The notes beneath the pieces were generated by a model that saw only the letters and a list, made by a program, of their open reading frames with translations, was not told the origin of the DNA and did not search any database. Shown here in pieces: positions 19,501-28,995 of a stretch of 64,000 bases of DNA. Origin of the DNA: JACRCT01 sp049841135 (lineage in GTDB: Bacteria; Myxococcota; Myxococcia; Myxococcales; UBA5297); NCBI GenBank assembly GCA_049841135.1, contig JASGHK010000004.1, positions 1,922,001-1,986,000 on the forward strand, written 5' to 3'. Position 1 is the stretch's first letter. Each line of letters starts with the position of its first letter. Position numbers and translations under genes: made by a program.

Positions 19501-19867
19501 CCCCTACGGGTACGCCTCGGGCTCCGTCCTGGACCAGTCCGGCAACGCCCTGGTCTCCTACTCGTCCTCCACCAGCGGCTGGGTCGACCTGCCCGCCAAC
19601 ACCACCAAGGTCCAGGCCTCCACCTACTCCGGCAGCAGCTACTCCCGCACCATGACCGTCAACCGCGTGGACACGGTAGGCACCTCGACCAGCAGCCACT
19701 ACGAGCTGGCCTGCCTGACCGAGGCCAACTCCACCAACGCCCGCTCCAACTACTGGACGGCGACCATCGGCGACGTTCCCAGCAAGATCTACATGCCGCG
19801 CGCCAACTCGGTCGACTACCAGGGCGCCACCGGCTTCGAGTACACCGACGCCGGGCCGCGGCCGTAG
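13577..19867 (+). CDS. Very large surface lipoprotein with Cys-rich repeats, lamin-tail domain and beta-helix
   Basis: A 2096-residue protein. The ATG at 13577 gives a lipoprotein signal peptide (SLAALLVLSAASC, Cys near residue 20). Residues about 25-95 are a disordered Asp/Ser/Gly stretch. Residues 95-465 are roughly 50-residue cysteine repeats (CTDEC, TCGQYDADKCLE). Residues 470-634 form a lamin-tail domain (VVINEVLYDPVG, FVELWGP). More cysteine repeats follow to about 995. An Ig-like module sits near 1005-1100 and a PKD-like module near 1100-1190 (CWDWDNNGTCD). The rest alternates right-handed beta-helix segments with two near-identical 88-residue modules. It probably sits on the outer membrane surface; function unknown. 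The antisense strand is open for over 2300 codons only because of codon bias. Confidence 0.85.
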   Translation: MQSFLRLSLAALLVLSAASCDTPPPAVDSDSGVDAGTTEADGSVIEEIDGSVSHRDASTAQDGSISTPDAQVVSDDAGTQPTDGSQPLPDGGTPECTDECAAGSTVCDGTTGYRTCGQYDADKCLELSPAVPCAGSAACVGDRCVEPCRDECAVGSAVCKDRATLQICGNFDQDTCRELGGETACGAGQKCEAGACVPDATACADECAASSTACAGDAVRTCGEYDDDTCRDLSAPVACASGETCSAGKCVKACTDACPLAGAKDCLGDAVRTCAAGADGCLAWGVAAPCPGGQTCSAGACATSCVNECQTAGGLLCTSDGSGVLQCGQYDTDNCLDLSTAVPCGAGKTCRNGVCTAVCSDECQLGAQRCGADSKSLESCGDFDSDPCLEFGGAVACPGGAACANGACATPCTNECSPSGFGECVPGQSATHVCGQYDADPCLEWSTATGCASYETCAIDTCVLGQVPGKVVINEVLYDPVGTDGNAGNNLFVELWGPAGLDLEGFTLVGVNGADGKDYASVVLDGQAVGTDGFFLLAHPNGAASLLALADLTSDKIDFQNAPDSIQLRWHGQVVDALAYGTFGAGTFPKGEGTPAAAPAANAGKSLTRNAAHADTDNNAADFAIATPSPRLATVACTDACAAGATQCGGTNNEQLQTCADTNGDGCREWATPTSCGTGKFCQGGACVTSCAHLCATLNATQCGGLNNQQLQTCGDYNSDGCREWSSAVDCGTGKVCQNGTCVASCTDACAAGATQCGGTGGAQLQTCGDHNGDGCREWGTPTTCPAGQTCQAGACVISCTSLCTPAGHTKCSGTQVQTCQDTNGDGCLEWSAAANCPGTDTCQGSACSCTNECAAAGNTKCDANGLVQTCIQSGGCLKWSSAEACPNSGTCKFGACCVNDCQVGQTQCSGQQIQSCGEFDGDGCLEWSNPATCATAGQICQGTKCQTPCTNTCPSQGAAQCSGLQVTTCGDANGDGCLEWGTPVSCGSGQTCSLGACVSATAPTVVMISPQGTVQTTQGAKIHFVVDATPAAGRSIAEVSYWANGAQVGATTVAPHTFDYTVPASTPTNSTVTVQAKAKDNLAEVGVSAQAFLSVKNDKPVATFTAVISATNTVTVDASAVSDTETATANLEVCWDWDNNGTCDTSYSTTKIATHAYSGSGNYTVTVGMKVRDAAAQESSATRSVTFANLQYLGGQDVTTTLWTGTVVVTGDLVVPAGNTLTIDKGTQVLFVRADANNDGVGDYTLTVNGALVVNGTAAEPVVFTGQDTNAKVPGGWDRIQLNGAGSTLTYVVVEYAGVGIEVRAAATLSHVTARKTKWSCIWINNGDNTGLTDVVASECGWNGVQVDNGSTGVTITRLSSTLNVASGLYTDGASSQTVADSVFTGNGHEGLNATGSSTVLNLSGSTVEQNATVGVLFVGGSSGAVTHNQIRQNGGAGVELQDNSSGAGPNPVVTYNNIYSNATTGADKGLFTDISGTATITSSSYGTFNSSAWTAPAGSTIRRMYVTYSENDPYGYATGSVLDQSGNSLASYSSSSSGWVDLPANTTKVQASTYSGSSYSRTMTVNRVETWVRNATVDVSAMTWSGTVDLRFNYLGTFPNVLSRVAMSRSTALDLQGFVGVAFDNTWGTGPYLAGTVNTSAWSGDVYVTGNITVPAGQIVTVGQGTRVFFVLHDQNGDGEGDFSITANGQLAVAGSSGSEVVFAGYNTTGVAFQAINLNGSGADASGWSRCSVQNGHSPVVIRGGSQLANVTVLGAALDGITLTGTSAGAKLTDVTVDGASRLGVMVDNGDNTVLTRLTTKNSGAHGLEFKNGSTGNTVSRLTSTGNTGNGVLVWQGSGAAIADSTITNNSGHGLSVIDSSPTVSYSLLKLNGGSGLRIEGTGTAAADHCVITYNGEAGVAVYSDNAGSPTPTINTSNIYGNATVATVIGGITDVSGTVTIASSSYGTFNSSTWTAPAGQTIRRMYVTYSENDPYGYASGSVLDQSGNALVSYSSSTSGWVDLPANTTKVQASTYSGSSYSRTMTVNRVDTVGTSTSSHYELACLTEANSTNARSNYWTATIGDVPSKIYMPRANSVDYQGATGFEYTDAGPRP
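18026..18290 (+). repeat. Internal coding duplication, copy 1
   Basis: This roughly 265-bp stretch of the giant lipoprotein gene recurs at 19409-19673 with only scattered, mostly synonymous differences. It encodes a module containing YGTFNSS, IRRMYVTYSENDPYGYA and GWVDLPANTTKVQASTYSG. The high DNA identity suggests a recent duplication or gene conversion. Confidence 0.9.
19409..19673 (+). repeat. Internal coding duplication, copy 2
   Basis: Second copy of the module at 18026-18290, in the same frame and also placed after a beta-helix segment. The repeated beta-helix plus module order implies that the C-terminal half of the protein arose by tandem duplication. Confidence 0.9.
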
Positions 19868-19967
19868 CCGTAGCCGCTCGTTCGCAGCTTCGATGACGAT
19901 GGTGCCCGGCCTCCTCCGCGGGGCCGGGCACCGCTGTATCGCGAGTCGAGGGGGAGGACCCGATTCC

Positions 19968-21077
19968 ATGGTTGCCGGACTGGCAGGGCGCTGGCGCGCG
20001 GTCGTGAGCGGGCAGCCGCAAGAGCTGGAGATCGCCCCGACGGGCGAGGCCCGGCTGGTGGGTGCGCCCTACCTGCTGGTCGTCGTCGATGGCGCCTTCG
20101 TCGTGCCGCAGTTCGGCCTCACCTACCCGTACCAGCTCTCGGGCCAGACCCTGCTCGTCGAAGTCGACGGGCTGCCGATGGCGTTCACGCGCACGCCGCC
20201 CGTGCCCGGCCCCGCGCCCACGGCGGGCCCCGCCCAGGTCGCGCCGACGGTGACGAAGCCGGAGCCGGCGACGCCACCGGGGGAGCACACCGTCGAGCGC
20301 TGGGGCGCGACCTTCGCGCTTCCTCCCGCCTGGTTCGCCACCGAGCGCGGCGGCCTGGTGCTGCTCGGCTCGCACTCGGAGCCGGGGCTGATGGTCTTGC
20401 GATGGATGCCGCGAACGGGGCTCGCCGAGGCCCGGGCGCAGTACCAGCGAGGGCTCGTCGAGGACGGGGCCACGCTGCTTCCCGCGGGGGATGCTCGAGA
20501 GAAGGCGCTCGGGCCCCACACCGCGCTCTTGGGTCGCCTCGCAGGACAGGCCGCCGACGGCTCGCCGCTGTCGGGAGCCGTCCTCACCGTCGAGACCGGC
20601 TTCGGCGACAGCCTGGGGTGCCTGGCGCTCACCTCGCCCCAGGCCATCGCCGACCTCGAGCGCACGGCTTGCCTGCTGGTGGCCTCGCTGCGCTTCCAGG
20701 AGCGGGCGGCGGGGGCTGCGGCGGCGGTGCTCGCCGGCCGCTACGAGTGCTGGGAGGGCGGCAGCGGCTGGTCCCGCTCGGCACGTCTCGTCCTCCACCC
20801 GGACGGCAGCTTCGACTCGAGCGAGGAGACCGCGCGCTCGGTGCACCTGCACGACTCGCTGGGCGAGGACCTCGTGCGCGGCGGCACGGCCTCGCAGGCG
20901 GGACGGGCGGGGACCTGGACCGCGCAGGGCGACGACCGGGAAGGAACGCTGTGGTTGGCCTGGAACGGAGGCGCCAGCGAGGAGCTGCCCTACCGCGTCA
21001 GCCTCGATCCGCGCGACCGCTCCGGCTACGGGCCAGCCGTCCGCTTTGGCCAGCGCACCTACCAGCGAACCGGCTGA
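19968..21077 (+). CDS. Hypothetical protein with two predicted beta domains
   Basis: I do not recognise this 369-residue protein. The ATG at 19968 is preceded by GGGGGAGG and is preferred over earlier starts. It lacks a signal peptide and membrane helices. An N-terminal segment reads like a small beta-barrel (LAGRWRAVVSGQPQELEI). A Pro/Ala-rich linker spans residues about 85-125. A central domain (HTVERWGATFALPPAWFATERGG) resembles proteins that assess a threshold or score. The C-terminal part repeats the idea (LAGRYECWEGGSGWSRSARL, then LHPDGSFDSS), similar to lipocalin-like repeats that begin with LAGRW/Y. No function is assigned. Confidence 0.7.
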   Translation: MVAGLAGRWRAVVSGQPQELEIAPTGEARLVGAPYLLVVVDGAFVVPQFGLTYPYQLSGQTLLVEVDGLPMAFTRTPPVPGPAPTAGPAQVAPTVTKPEPATPPGEHTVERWGATFALPPAWFATERGGLVLLGSHSEPGLMVLRWMPRTGLAEARAQYQRGLVEDGATLLPAGDAREKALGPHTALLGRLAGQAADGSPLSGAVLTVETGFGDSLGCLALTSPQAIADLERTACLLVASLRFQERAAGAAAAVLAGRYECWEGGSGWSRSARLVLHPDGSFDSSEETARSVHLHDSLGEDLVRGGTASQAGRAGTWTAQGDDREGTLWLAWNGGASEELPYRVSLDPRDRSGYGPAVRFGQRTYQRTG

Positions 21078-21196
21078 ACAGGCGCCAATCCGAGAAACTG
21101 GGCGAAGCGACCGTCGCGGGTCATGTCACAAAGTAGCTGCCTATCTTCAGCAGGCCCGCTCCTCACCGAGTCGGACGCCGAAGGAAGCCAACAAGC

Positions 21197-21230
21197 GAAG
21201 GCCCGCGTTGCCGGAGCAACGCGGGCCTTC
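21197..21230. terminator. Bidirectional hairpin terminator between convergent genes
   Basis: A perfect 15-bp stem (left arm 21197-21211, GAAGGCCCGCGTTGC) closes a four-base CGGA loop. It lies between the hypothetical gene ending at 21077 and lon ending at 21262. The stem ends in an A/T-rich foot on both strands (GAAG / CTTC), but lacks a long T-run. Confidence 0.75.
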
Positions 21231-21261
21231 GTCATCTTCGACTCCGCCTAAGGCCTAAGGC

Positions 21262-23727
<2,466 letters not shown>

Positions 23728-23833
23728 GTTCGGTTCGTCCCTCTGCCCGTCACTCGGGCGGCCCGCGGCTCTGCATGGGTCACTTCTGCAACTGTAGGGA
23801 GGCCGGGGCGGCTCCATCAGTTGCGGCCGGTCT

Positions 23834-23839
23834 GTATAA
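23834..23839 (-). promoter_or_regulatory. Possible -10 element upstream of lon
   Basis: Read on the minus strand this is TTATAC inside GTTATACAG, an isolated AT-rich hexamer about 107 bp upstream of the lon start codon. I see no convincing -35 box at the right spacing, so this is only a suggestion. Confidence 0.25.
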
Positions 23840-23985
23840 CACGCGCTCTTGTCGTATTTCGACGGATTCCCTGGGGGGAGAGAAGCAGGCCGTAGGCTGT
23901 GGGCTGCGGGCTCCAGGGAGGGCGGAACGGCGACCTCCCGCTTGGAGGCCGACAGGCGGGATTGCCTGGATGGGGAATGTTGGAG

Positions 23986-24181
23986 CGCCAAGGTCGCCAA
24001 GGGGCCAAGGTCGCCAAGGGAACCTCCTTGTTTGTCGTCCCGGAGCCGCTGGCTGCCGGCTTCCGCGGCTTTCCCTTCCCTCGACACTTTGGCAATGGCC
24101 AACGCCCGACTGGGCCTGCGGCTCCTGGGGCACGGAGGCCGGCGAAGCCTTGGCGACCTTGGCCCCTTGGCGACCTTGGCG
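23986..24181. repeat. 34-bp perfect inverted repeat in the lon upstream region
   Basis: Left arm 23986-24019 and right arm 24148-24181 are exact reverse complements, separated by 128 bp. Each arm is itself built from tandem CCAAGG / TCGCCAAGG blocks. The region 23728-24216 carries no gene. The structure could fold into a long hairpin in RNA of either strand, or mark a small non-autonomous mobile element. Short CCAAGG-type intergenic repeats occur in several GC-rich bacterial groups. Confidence 0.85.
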
Positions 24182-24216
24182 TTTCAAGATGCCCGAACCC
24201 GAGCGCCCGCCCCGTG

Positions 24217-24574
24217 CTATGGCGCCCACTTGCCGCACTTGACGCAGCTCTCCTTCTTGGAGCCGAAGCCGCAGTCGCCACAGACGTGGGCGGGCGCGCC
24301 CGAGCTGCCGACCCACTTGCCGCACCGGGCGCAGTTGTCGCGCTTGGAGCCGAAGCCGCAGTCGCCGCACAGGCGGGCGGGCATGCGCGCCGACCCCACC
24401 CACTTGCCGCACTTGGCGCAGTGGTCCTTCTTCGAGCCGAAGCTGCAGTCGCCGCAGAGCTGGGCCCGGTAGTGGGTGGCCTGGGACTCGCTCGCCCAGA
24501 GGGTGGCCGCCGCCGGGACGAGGATCATGGCGCCCAGCAACCGCCTCCTCGGAGATCCTTCGCGCCAAGGACAT
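24217..24574 (-). CDS. Exported protein with three zinc-ribbon repeats (frameshift near the start)
   Basis: The mature protein consists of three consecutive units of about 30 residues, each with two CxxC knuckles: CGDCxFGSKK followed by CxKCGKW. Each unit should bind one zinc. The ATG at 24574 has GGGGGAGCAACC upstream. Removing one base near 24556 joins it in frame to RRLLGAMILVPAAATLWA, giving a good signal peptide with an arginine-rich start. Without that correction the only in-frame ATG is at 24528, with a poor ribosome site. Exported zinc ribbons are uncommon. I know no function for this family. Confidence 0.65.
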
Positions 24575-24593
24575 GGTTGCTCCCCCTGCCTGG

Positions 24594-25990
24594 CTAGCGC
24601 AGCTTCGCCAGGCCCTTGATCCACGAGTCCGCCAGCGAGGGCGCCCAGGCCGACGCCTTGAAGCCCGCGCTGCCGACGTCCGTGAGCTCAAACCGCTCGA
24701 ATCCCTGGCTTCCCGTCCCGGGTGCCGACGATGACGCCCGGCTTGACCTCCTCCATCCAGTCGTACGGGCCGTCCGCGGAGGGGGAGAGGGTGCCGGGCA
24801 TGCTCGAGTGCCGGTGCTGCAGCGAGCGCTGCATCCCCATCTGGCTGTTCGTCCAGGCCAGGTGACCATAGGGGTGCCCGTCCGTAGCCGCGCCGGGCTG
24901 CTGCGCGTGGCGGGAGGCGATGACGAAGCCGCCCTCGGCGAGGTGCACGATGGCCGTCGTCGCCTGCACGTTGCAGTTCTCGGCTTTCGGCGACGAGTCC
25001 TTGTACGCGACGTTGGCGAGGTCCGTGAACCTGAGTGCGGAATCGACGCGCTTGTAGCTGCCGTTGTTGTTCTGGCCCAGGAACACCGTCGTGCCGTCGG
25101 ACGCCAGGCCGTTGGTGGTGGCGTCCTTCCACTCCGGCAGGCCGTCGCTGCCGTTGATGACGTAGAGCGCCCCCACCGACACCCCCTCCGACAGCGTGCC
25201 GCCGGAGACGAACGTGAACGCCCCCAGGCCCGTGGCAGCCCGGAGCGGGCTGCCAATGCCCTCGGTGCCTCCGATCGTCCGCTTGGGAAAGCAGCGGTTG
25301 TCGAAGACGACCATCGCCGTCGTCCCCTGGGCCGTCACGCCGCCGACCAGCATCTCGCCCGAGCCGATCGACGCCACCAGCCGTGGCTGGTCGACCCCCG
25401 TCGCCTCCAACCCGCCGCCGACCTGCTGGCCGCCGCTGTCCAGGACCACGATCTGCTTGCGATCGGGATCGGCGGCCCAGAGGTTGCCCGCGATGGTGAA
25501 GGGCAGCGAGACGTAAGAGCACTGGTCGGGGTGGCCGTCCCAGTGCGCGGTGATGTAGGCCGAGGCCTTGCCGCCCTTGAAAGACTGCTCGCTGACCCTG
25601 CGCGGGGTCAGCACCACTTCGCCGGTCTGCGAGTTGGCCTGCACCTCGACGGTCAGCTCGGAGAAGTTGGACTTGACCTGCTCGCCGAGGACGGGGGCCA
25701 AGCCGCCTTCCGGCTCGGGGAGCGAGCAGGTCCACCGCTGCGACTCGCCCATCGCCAGGGAGGGCGAGCTCCGGGTCGGAGGTGCAGGTGACGGTCGGCC
25801 CGCCCTTGCACCCGGATGGCCGGTAGTCGGCGTCCGGCGGCTCCCCGGCGTCGTAGCCCGGGCCCGTCCACTCGAGGTTCTGCCAGCAGCCGCAGCAGAG
25901 CGAAAGGGCCATGGCGGCCAACCCGGTCCGCCGGAGCCTTGCGGGCGCGGAGGCCCGCGGCCACCCAGTCAGCAGCTCTTCGGACGTCAC
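24594..25990 (-). CDS. Probable lipoprotein, WD/NHL-like beta-propeller (two frameshifts)
   Basis: Three frame segments join into one product. It starts at GTG 25990 with a lipoprotein signal (LAAMALSLCCGC) and a Pro/Asp linker. The reading frame changes near 25758-25764 into the main body (QRWTCSLPEPEGG to VGTRDGKPGI). It changes again at 24700-24701 into FERFELTDVGS, ending at 24594. Deleting one A at 24700 (CTCGAATCCC to CTCGATCCC) restores the second junction; removing one C (minus strand) restores the first. The body has repeated short beta motifs ending in small residues, as in a propeller. It follows a similar lipoprotein gene on the same strand, with the start overlapping its end region, so the two look like an operon of related secreted proteins. 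Confidence 0.6.
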
Positions 25991-25991
25991 A

Positions 25992-27371
25992 CTAGTTGCC
26001 TGGCACCGTGAGGCGGACGATGCCCGCGGTGTTGTAGAAGTCGGTGCCGCTCGCCGTGTCGAGGTGCCAGATGTCGATGAGCTTCAGGTCCGAGGCCGAG
26101 AAGCGCGCCAGCTGCGGGTCGCAGCACGAGTAGCCGAAGTTGCCCAGCGCCAGGATCTCGCCGCCGCTGCGGACGAGGCCGGTGATGTCGGGATACGAGA
26201 CCTCTTCGCCGACGAGGTCGGTGGTGAGCGTGGGGCCCAGGAGCAGCAGCCCGGCGTCGGTGCTCTCCTTGACGCCCACCAGCACCTGTCCCTGCTCCAT
26301 GGCCATCAGCGTCTTGAAGGTGCCCGACCAGGTGTCGCCGGCGGTGAAGCAGCCCTCCGACGCGTAGGTCATCTCGTCGAAGATGCAGACCCGCCGCCGC
26401 TGATCGGACGAGGCGACGATCTTGCCGTCGGTGCGCCGGGCCAGGCTCGAGAGCCGGAAGTGGTCGGTGGCGACCTCGGGGTGGGGCACGAACTTGATGA
26501 GCTCGCCGCTGGACGGGTTGAAGACGGCGATGCCCCACTGGTTCTGCACCTTCTTCTCCAGCGCGCCCGCGACCCAGAGCTCGCCGGTGGAGCTGTAGGC
26601 CATCTGGCCGGGACCCGCGTTGGTGAAGCTGGCCTCGCCCTCCCAGAGGGTGATGTCGCCGGCGAACCTGTCGCGGTCGGCGAAGGTGACCGGGCGCTGC
26701 ACGCCCTTGCGGTCGAAGATCTTGATGACCCGGCTGGAGAACGAGGAGACAGCGATGTCGCCGCTGGGCATCATCATCAAGCTGGTCACGCCGGTGATGC
26801 CGGCGGGGCCCACGGCCTGGGCGAGGTACTTGCCGTCGGAGCGGAAGATGTGGATGCCCTGGCCGTTGGTCGACGAGTCGCCGATCCAGTAGTTGCCCAG
26901 CACGGTGATCTTCGCCCGGCCCTTGCCGAACTCGGCCTCGTTGGCCGCGTTGTGGACCTCGACGGTCAGCGTGTAGGTCGTGTCCTGGAAGGTCTTGGGG
27001 TGGCTGTAGCCCGTCTTGCCGGTCGACAGCGCGAAGTAGACGACTCCGGGCTGGGTGCCGTTGGCCATCTCCACGCCGTCGGCCGGGCTGACGCTCAGGA
27101 GCGGCGCCGCCAGCGAGGCCCCCATGGAGTCGATGATGCAGCTGATGGTCACCTGGGTGTTGACCGGCACCGGTTCGGACGGGCCCGTGCACTCCACCTT
27201 GTAGATGCCGTCGTCCTCGCCGGCGTCCCTGCCCAGCGGATTGCCGCCGTCGCGTCCGACGGGGTTTCCGCCGCCACCGTCGGGCTTGCCGGTGTTGTTG
27301 CCGCCGCAGTTGCAGGCGAGGAGCGCGACTACCAGAATGGCTGCCTTCGAGAGAGAACGGGAGAGGTTCAT
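25992..27371 (-). CDS. Lipoprotein with Ig-like and beta-propeller-like regions
   Basis: A 459-residue lipoprotein. The ATG at 27371 begins a signal peptide ending in LLACNC. A Gly/Asp/Pro-rich linker follows (GGGGNPVGRDGGNP), then a bacterial Ig-like segment (residues about 60-150, TLTVEVHNAANEAEF). The rest is a six- or seven-bladed propeller-like repeat series (GIHIFRSDGKYLAQAVGP, VIKIFDRKG, ICIF-type blades). Its start codon overlaps, on the opposite strand, the start codon of maf. No enzymatic motif is seen; a binding or scaffolding role at the cell surface is likely. Confidence 0.8.
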   Translation of the reverse strand: MNLSRSLSKAAILVVALLACNCGGNNTGKPDGGGGNPVGRDGGNPLGRDAGEDDGIYKVECTGPSEPVPVNTQVTISCIIDSMGASLAAPLLSVSPADGVEMANGTQPGVVYFALSTGKTGYSHPKTFQDTTYTLTVEVHNAANEAEFGKGRAKITVLGNYWIGDSSTNGQGIHIFRSDGKYLAQAVGPAGITGVTSLMMMPSGDIAVSSFSSRVIKIFDRKGVQRPVTFADRDRFAGDITLWEGEASFTNAGPGQMAYSSTGELWVAGALEKKVQNQWGIAVFNPSSGELIKFVPHPEVATDHFRLSSLARRTDGKIVASSDQRRRVCIFDEMTYASEGCFTAGDTWSGTFKTLMAMEQGQVLVGVKESTDAGLLLLGPTLTTDLVGEEVSYPDITGLVRSGGEILALGNFGYSCCDPQLARFSASDLKLIDIWHLDTASGTDFYNTAGIVRLTVPGN

Positions 27372-27978
27372 GGCCGGCGGAGTATACCAGCGGAAGAGCG
27401 TCCCGGAGCTGATCCTTGCCTCGACGTCCCGCTTCCGCCGCGCCCTGCTGGAGGCCGCCGCCCTCCCCTTCCGCGCCGTCGCGCCGGAGGTGGACGAGGA
27501 TGCCCCGTCGGGGGTGACTCCCCGGCAGCTGGCGCGGGCGCTCGCGCTCAAGAAGGCGCAGGCCGTGTCGACCCGATTCCCGAGCGCGCTGGTCATCGGC
27601 TCGGACCAGACCGCGGAGCTGGACGGAGCGCTGCTGCGCAAGCCCAGGAGCCGCGCCGAGGCCCGCGCCCAGCTCACCGCCATGAGCGGGCGCGTCCACT
27701 ACCTCCACACCGGCGTGGCGCTGGTCCGGGGCGAGCCGCGGCAGAGGCAGGTCGCCGTGGAGACCGCGCGGCTCGAGCTGCGCGAGCTGACCCGCCGGGT
27801 GATCGAGGCGTACCTCGACACCGGCGAGTGGGAGGGCTGCGCCGGCAGCTACCGGATCGAGGCCCAGGGCCTGAAGCTGATGCACGCGGTGCGCGGCGAG
27901 CACAGCGTCATCGTCGGGCTGCCCATGGTGCGGCTGGTGAGGATGCTCGCCGGCGCGGGCTTCCCGCTGTTTTCTTGA
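27370..27978 (+). CDS. maf: Maf-family nucleoside triphosphate pyrophosphatase
   Basis: House-cleaning nucleotide pyrophosphatase of the Maf/HAM1-like fold. Typical motifs are ELILASTSRFRRALLE at the N terminus, ALVIGSDQTAELDG in the centre and GEWEGCAGSYRIEAQG near residue 157. The ATG at 27370 has GGGAGAGG just upstream. The result, 202 residues with an eight-residue N-terminal extension before the first strand, is normal for the family. Whether it prefers dTTP/UTP or modified nucleotides cannot be decided by eye. It is followed 75 bp later by apaH, another nucleotide-hydrolysing enzyme. Confidence 0.9.
   Translation: MAGGVYQRKSVPELILASTSRFRRALLEAAALPFRAVAPEVDEDAPSGVTPRQLARALALKKAQAVSTRFPSALVIGSDQTAELDGALLRKPRSRAEARAQLTAMSGRVHYLHTGVALVRGEPRQRQVAVETARLELRELTRRVIEAYLDTGEWEGCAGSYRIEAQGLKLMHAVRGEHSVIVGLPMVRLVRMLAGAGFPLFS
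27381..27386 (-). promoter_or_regulatory. Candidate -10 box for the lipoprotein gene
   Basis: On the minus strand the sequence is TATACT, nine bases before the lipoprotein ATG. If used, transcription would start almost at the start codon, giving a leaderless or near-leaderless mRNA. No good -35 box is evident. The element lies inside the first codons of maf on the other strand. Confidence 0.4.
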
Positions 27979-28053
27979 GGCGCCAGGCCCGCGCGTTCGG
28001 CTACAACGGAGCTGTTTTCGACGGGGGCGAACGACGAACGAGGTGCCCGGTCG

Positions 28054-28860
28054 ATGGCGACCTACGCCGTGGGGGACATCCAAGGCTGCTTCGGGGCGCT
28101 GCAGCGGCTCCTGAAGCGCATCCGCTTCTCGCGCCGAGACCGGCTCTGGCTCGCCGGGGACCTGGTCAACCGCGGGCCCGACTCCCTGGGCGTGCTGCGC
28201 TGGGCGCGGTCGATGGGCAGCCGCGTGACGGTGGTGCTGGGCAACCACGACCTGCACCTGCTCGCCGTCGCCTACGACCTCGCACCGAAGAAGAATCGCG
28301 ACACCCTGCGGCCCATCCTCGAGGCCCCGGACCGGGACGAGCTGCTGGGCTGGCTGCGCCACCAGAAGCTGGTCCACCGCGAGATGGGCTACGTGATGGT
28401 CCACGCCGGCTTCCTGCCCGACTGGACCGTCTCCAAGGCGCTCGCGCTCTCCCGTGAAATCGAGGAGATGCTGCGCGGCCCGCGCCCCCAGCGGCTGTTC
28501 GAGACGATGTACGGCGACGAGCCGTCCCGCTGGCGCGACGGCCTGCGCGGACCCGACCGGCGCAGGGTCATCATCAACGCCATGACGCGGATGCGGCTGC
28601 TCACCCCGTCCGGGAAGATCGACCTGGGCTACTCCGGGGCGCTCGACGGCGCGCCCAAGGGACTGGTCCCCTGGTTCGACTTTCCTGGCCGCCGCAGCGC
28701 GAAGACGCCCATCGTCTGCGGGCACTGGGCCGCGCTGGGGCTCGTCACCCGGGGCGATCTGTTCTCGCTGGACTCGGGCTGCGCGTGGGGACGCGCGCTC
28801 ACCGCGCTCCGGCTGGAGGACCGCAAGGTGTTCCAGGTCGGGTGCGCGCGGCTGAAGTAG
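28054..28860 (+). CDS. apaH: Symmetrical bis(5'-nucleosyl)-tetraphosphatase ApaH
   Basis: Cleaves diadenosine tetraphosphate, an alarmone and RNA-cap precursor, into two ADP. The calcineurin-like metallophosphatase motifs are all present: YAVGDIQGCF (GDxxG), WLAGDLVNRGPDS (GDxxxRG), VVLGNHDLHL (GNHD) and MVHAGFLPDW (HAG). The length of 268 residues is standard. The gene lies just downstream of maf on the same strand, and a tandem repeat array starts directly after it. Confidence 0.95.
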   Translation: MATYAVGDIQGCFGALQRLLKRIRFSRRDRLWLAGDLVNRGPDSLGVLRWARSMGSRVTVVLGNHDLHLLAVAYDLAPKKNRDTLRPILEAPDRDELLGWLRHQKLVHREMGYVMVHAGFLPDWTVSKALALSREIEEMLRGPRPQRLFETMYGDEPSRWRDGLRGPDRRRVIINAMTRMRLLTPSGKIDLGYSGALDGAPKGLVPWFDFPGRRSAKTPIVCGHWAALGLVTRGDLFSLDSGCAWGRALTALRLEDRKVFQVGCARLK

Positions 28861-28882
28861 GTTCCCCTCGGTTCGACGGTCG

Positions 28883-28940
28883 GGTGGTACCGGGCCTCTG
28901 TGCCCGGGGCGTTCTTGCAGTCCGGTCATCTGAGGCGCGC
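28883..28940. repeat. Diverged inverted partial copy of the 65-bp repeat
   Basis: Positions 28884-28919 and 28927-28940 match the reverse complement of the neighbouring 65-bp repeat unit (ACCGGGCCTCTGTGCCCGGG and CATCTGAGGCGCGC), in the order expected for an inverted unit junction. It faces the main array head-to-head. Confidence 0.7.
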
Positions 28941-28995
28941 TCAAGCATTCCTGCGGAGAGACGCGCCGGATGCACAGCGCGCCACCGATATACAC

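Noticed and set aside
12986..19969. A 2327-codon open frame on the minus strand
   Set aside because: It is the antisense of the giant lipoprotein gene. Its product is a monotonous Val/Gly/Ala/Arg sequence with no domain, typical of the complement of codon-biased GC-rich DNA.
25911..28457. An 848-codon plus-strand open frame crossing several genes
   Set aside because: It overlaps two lipoprotein genes, maf and apaH, all well supported, and has no recognisable domain.
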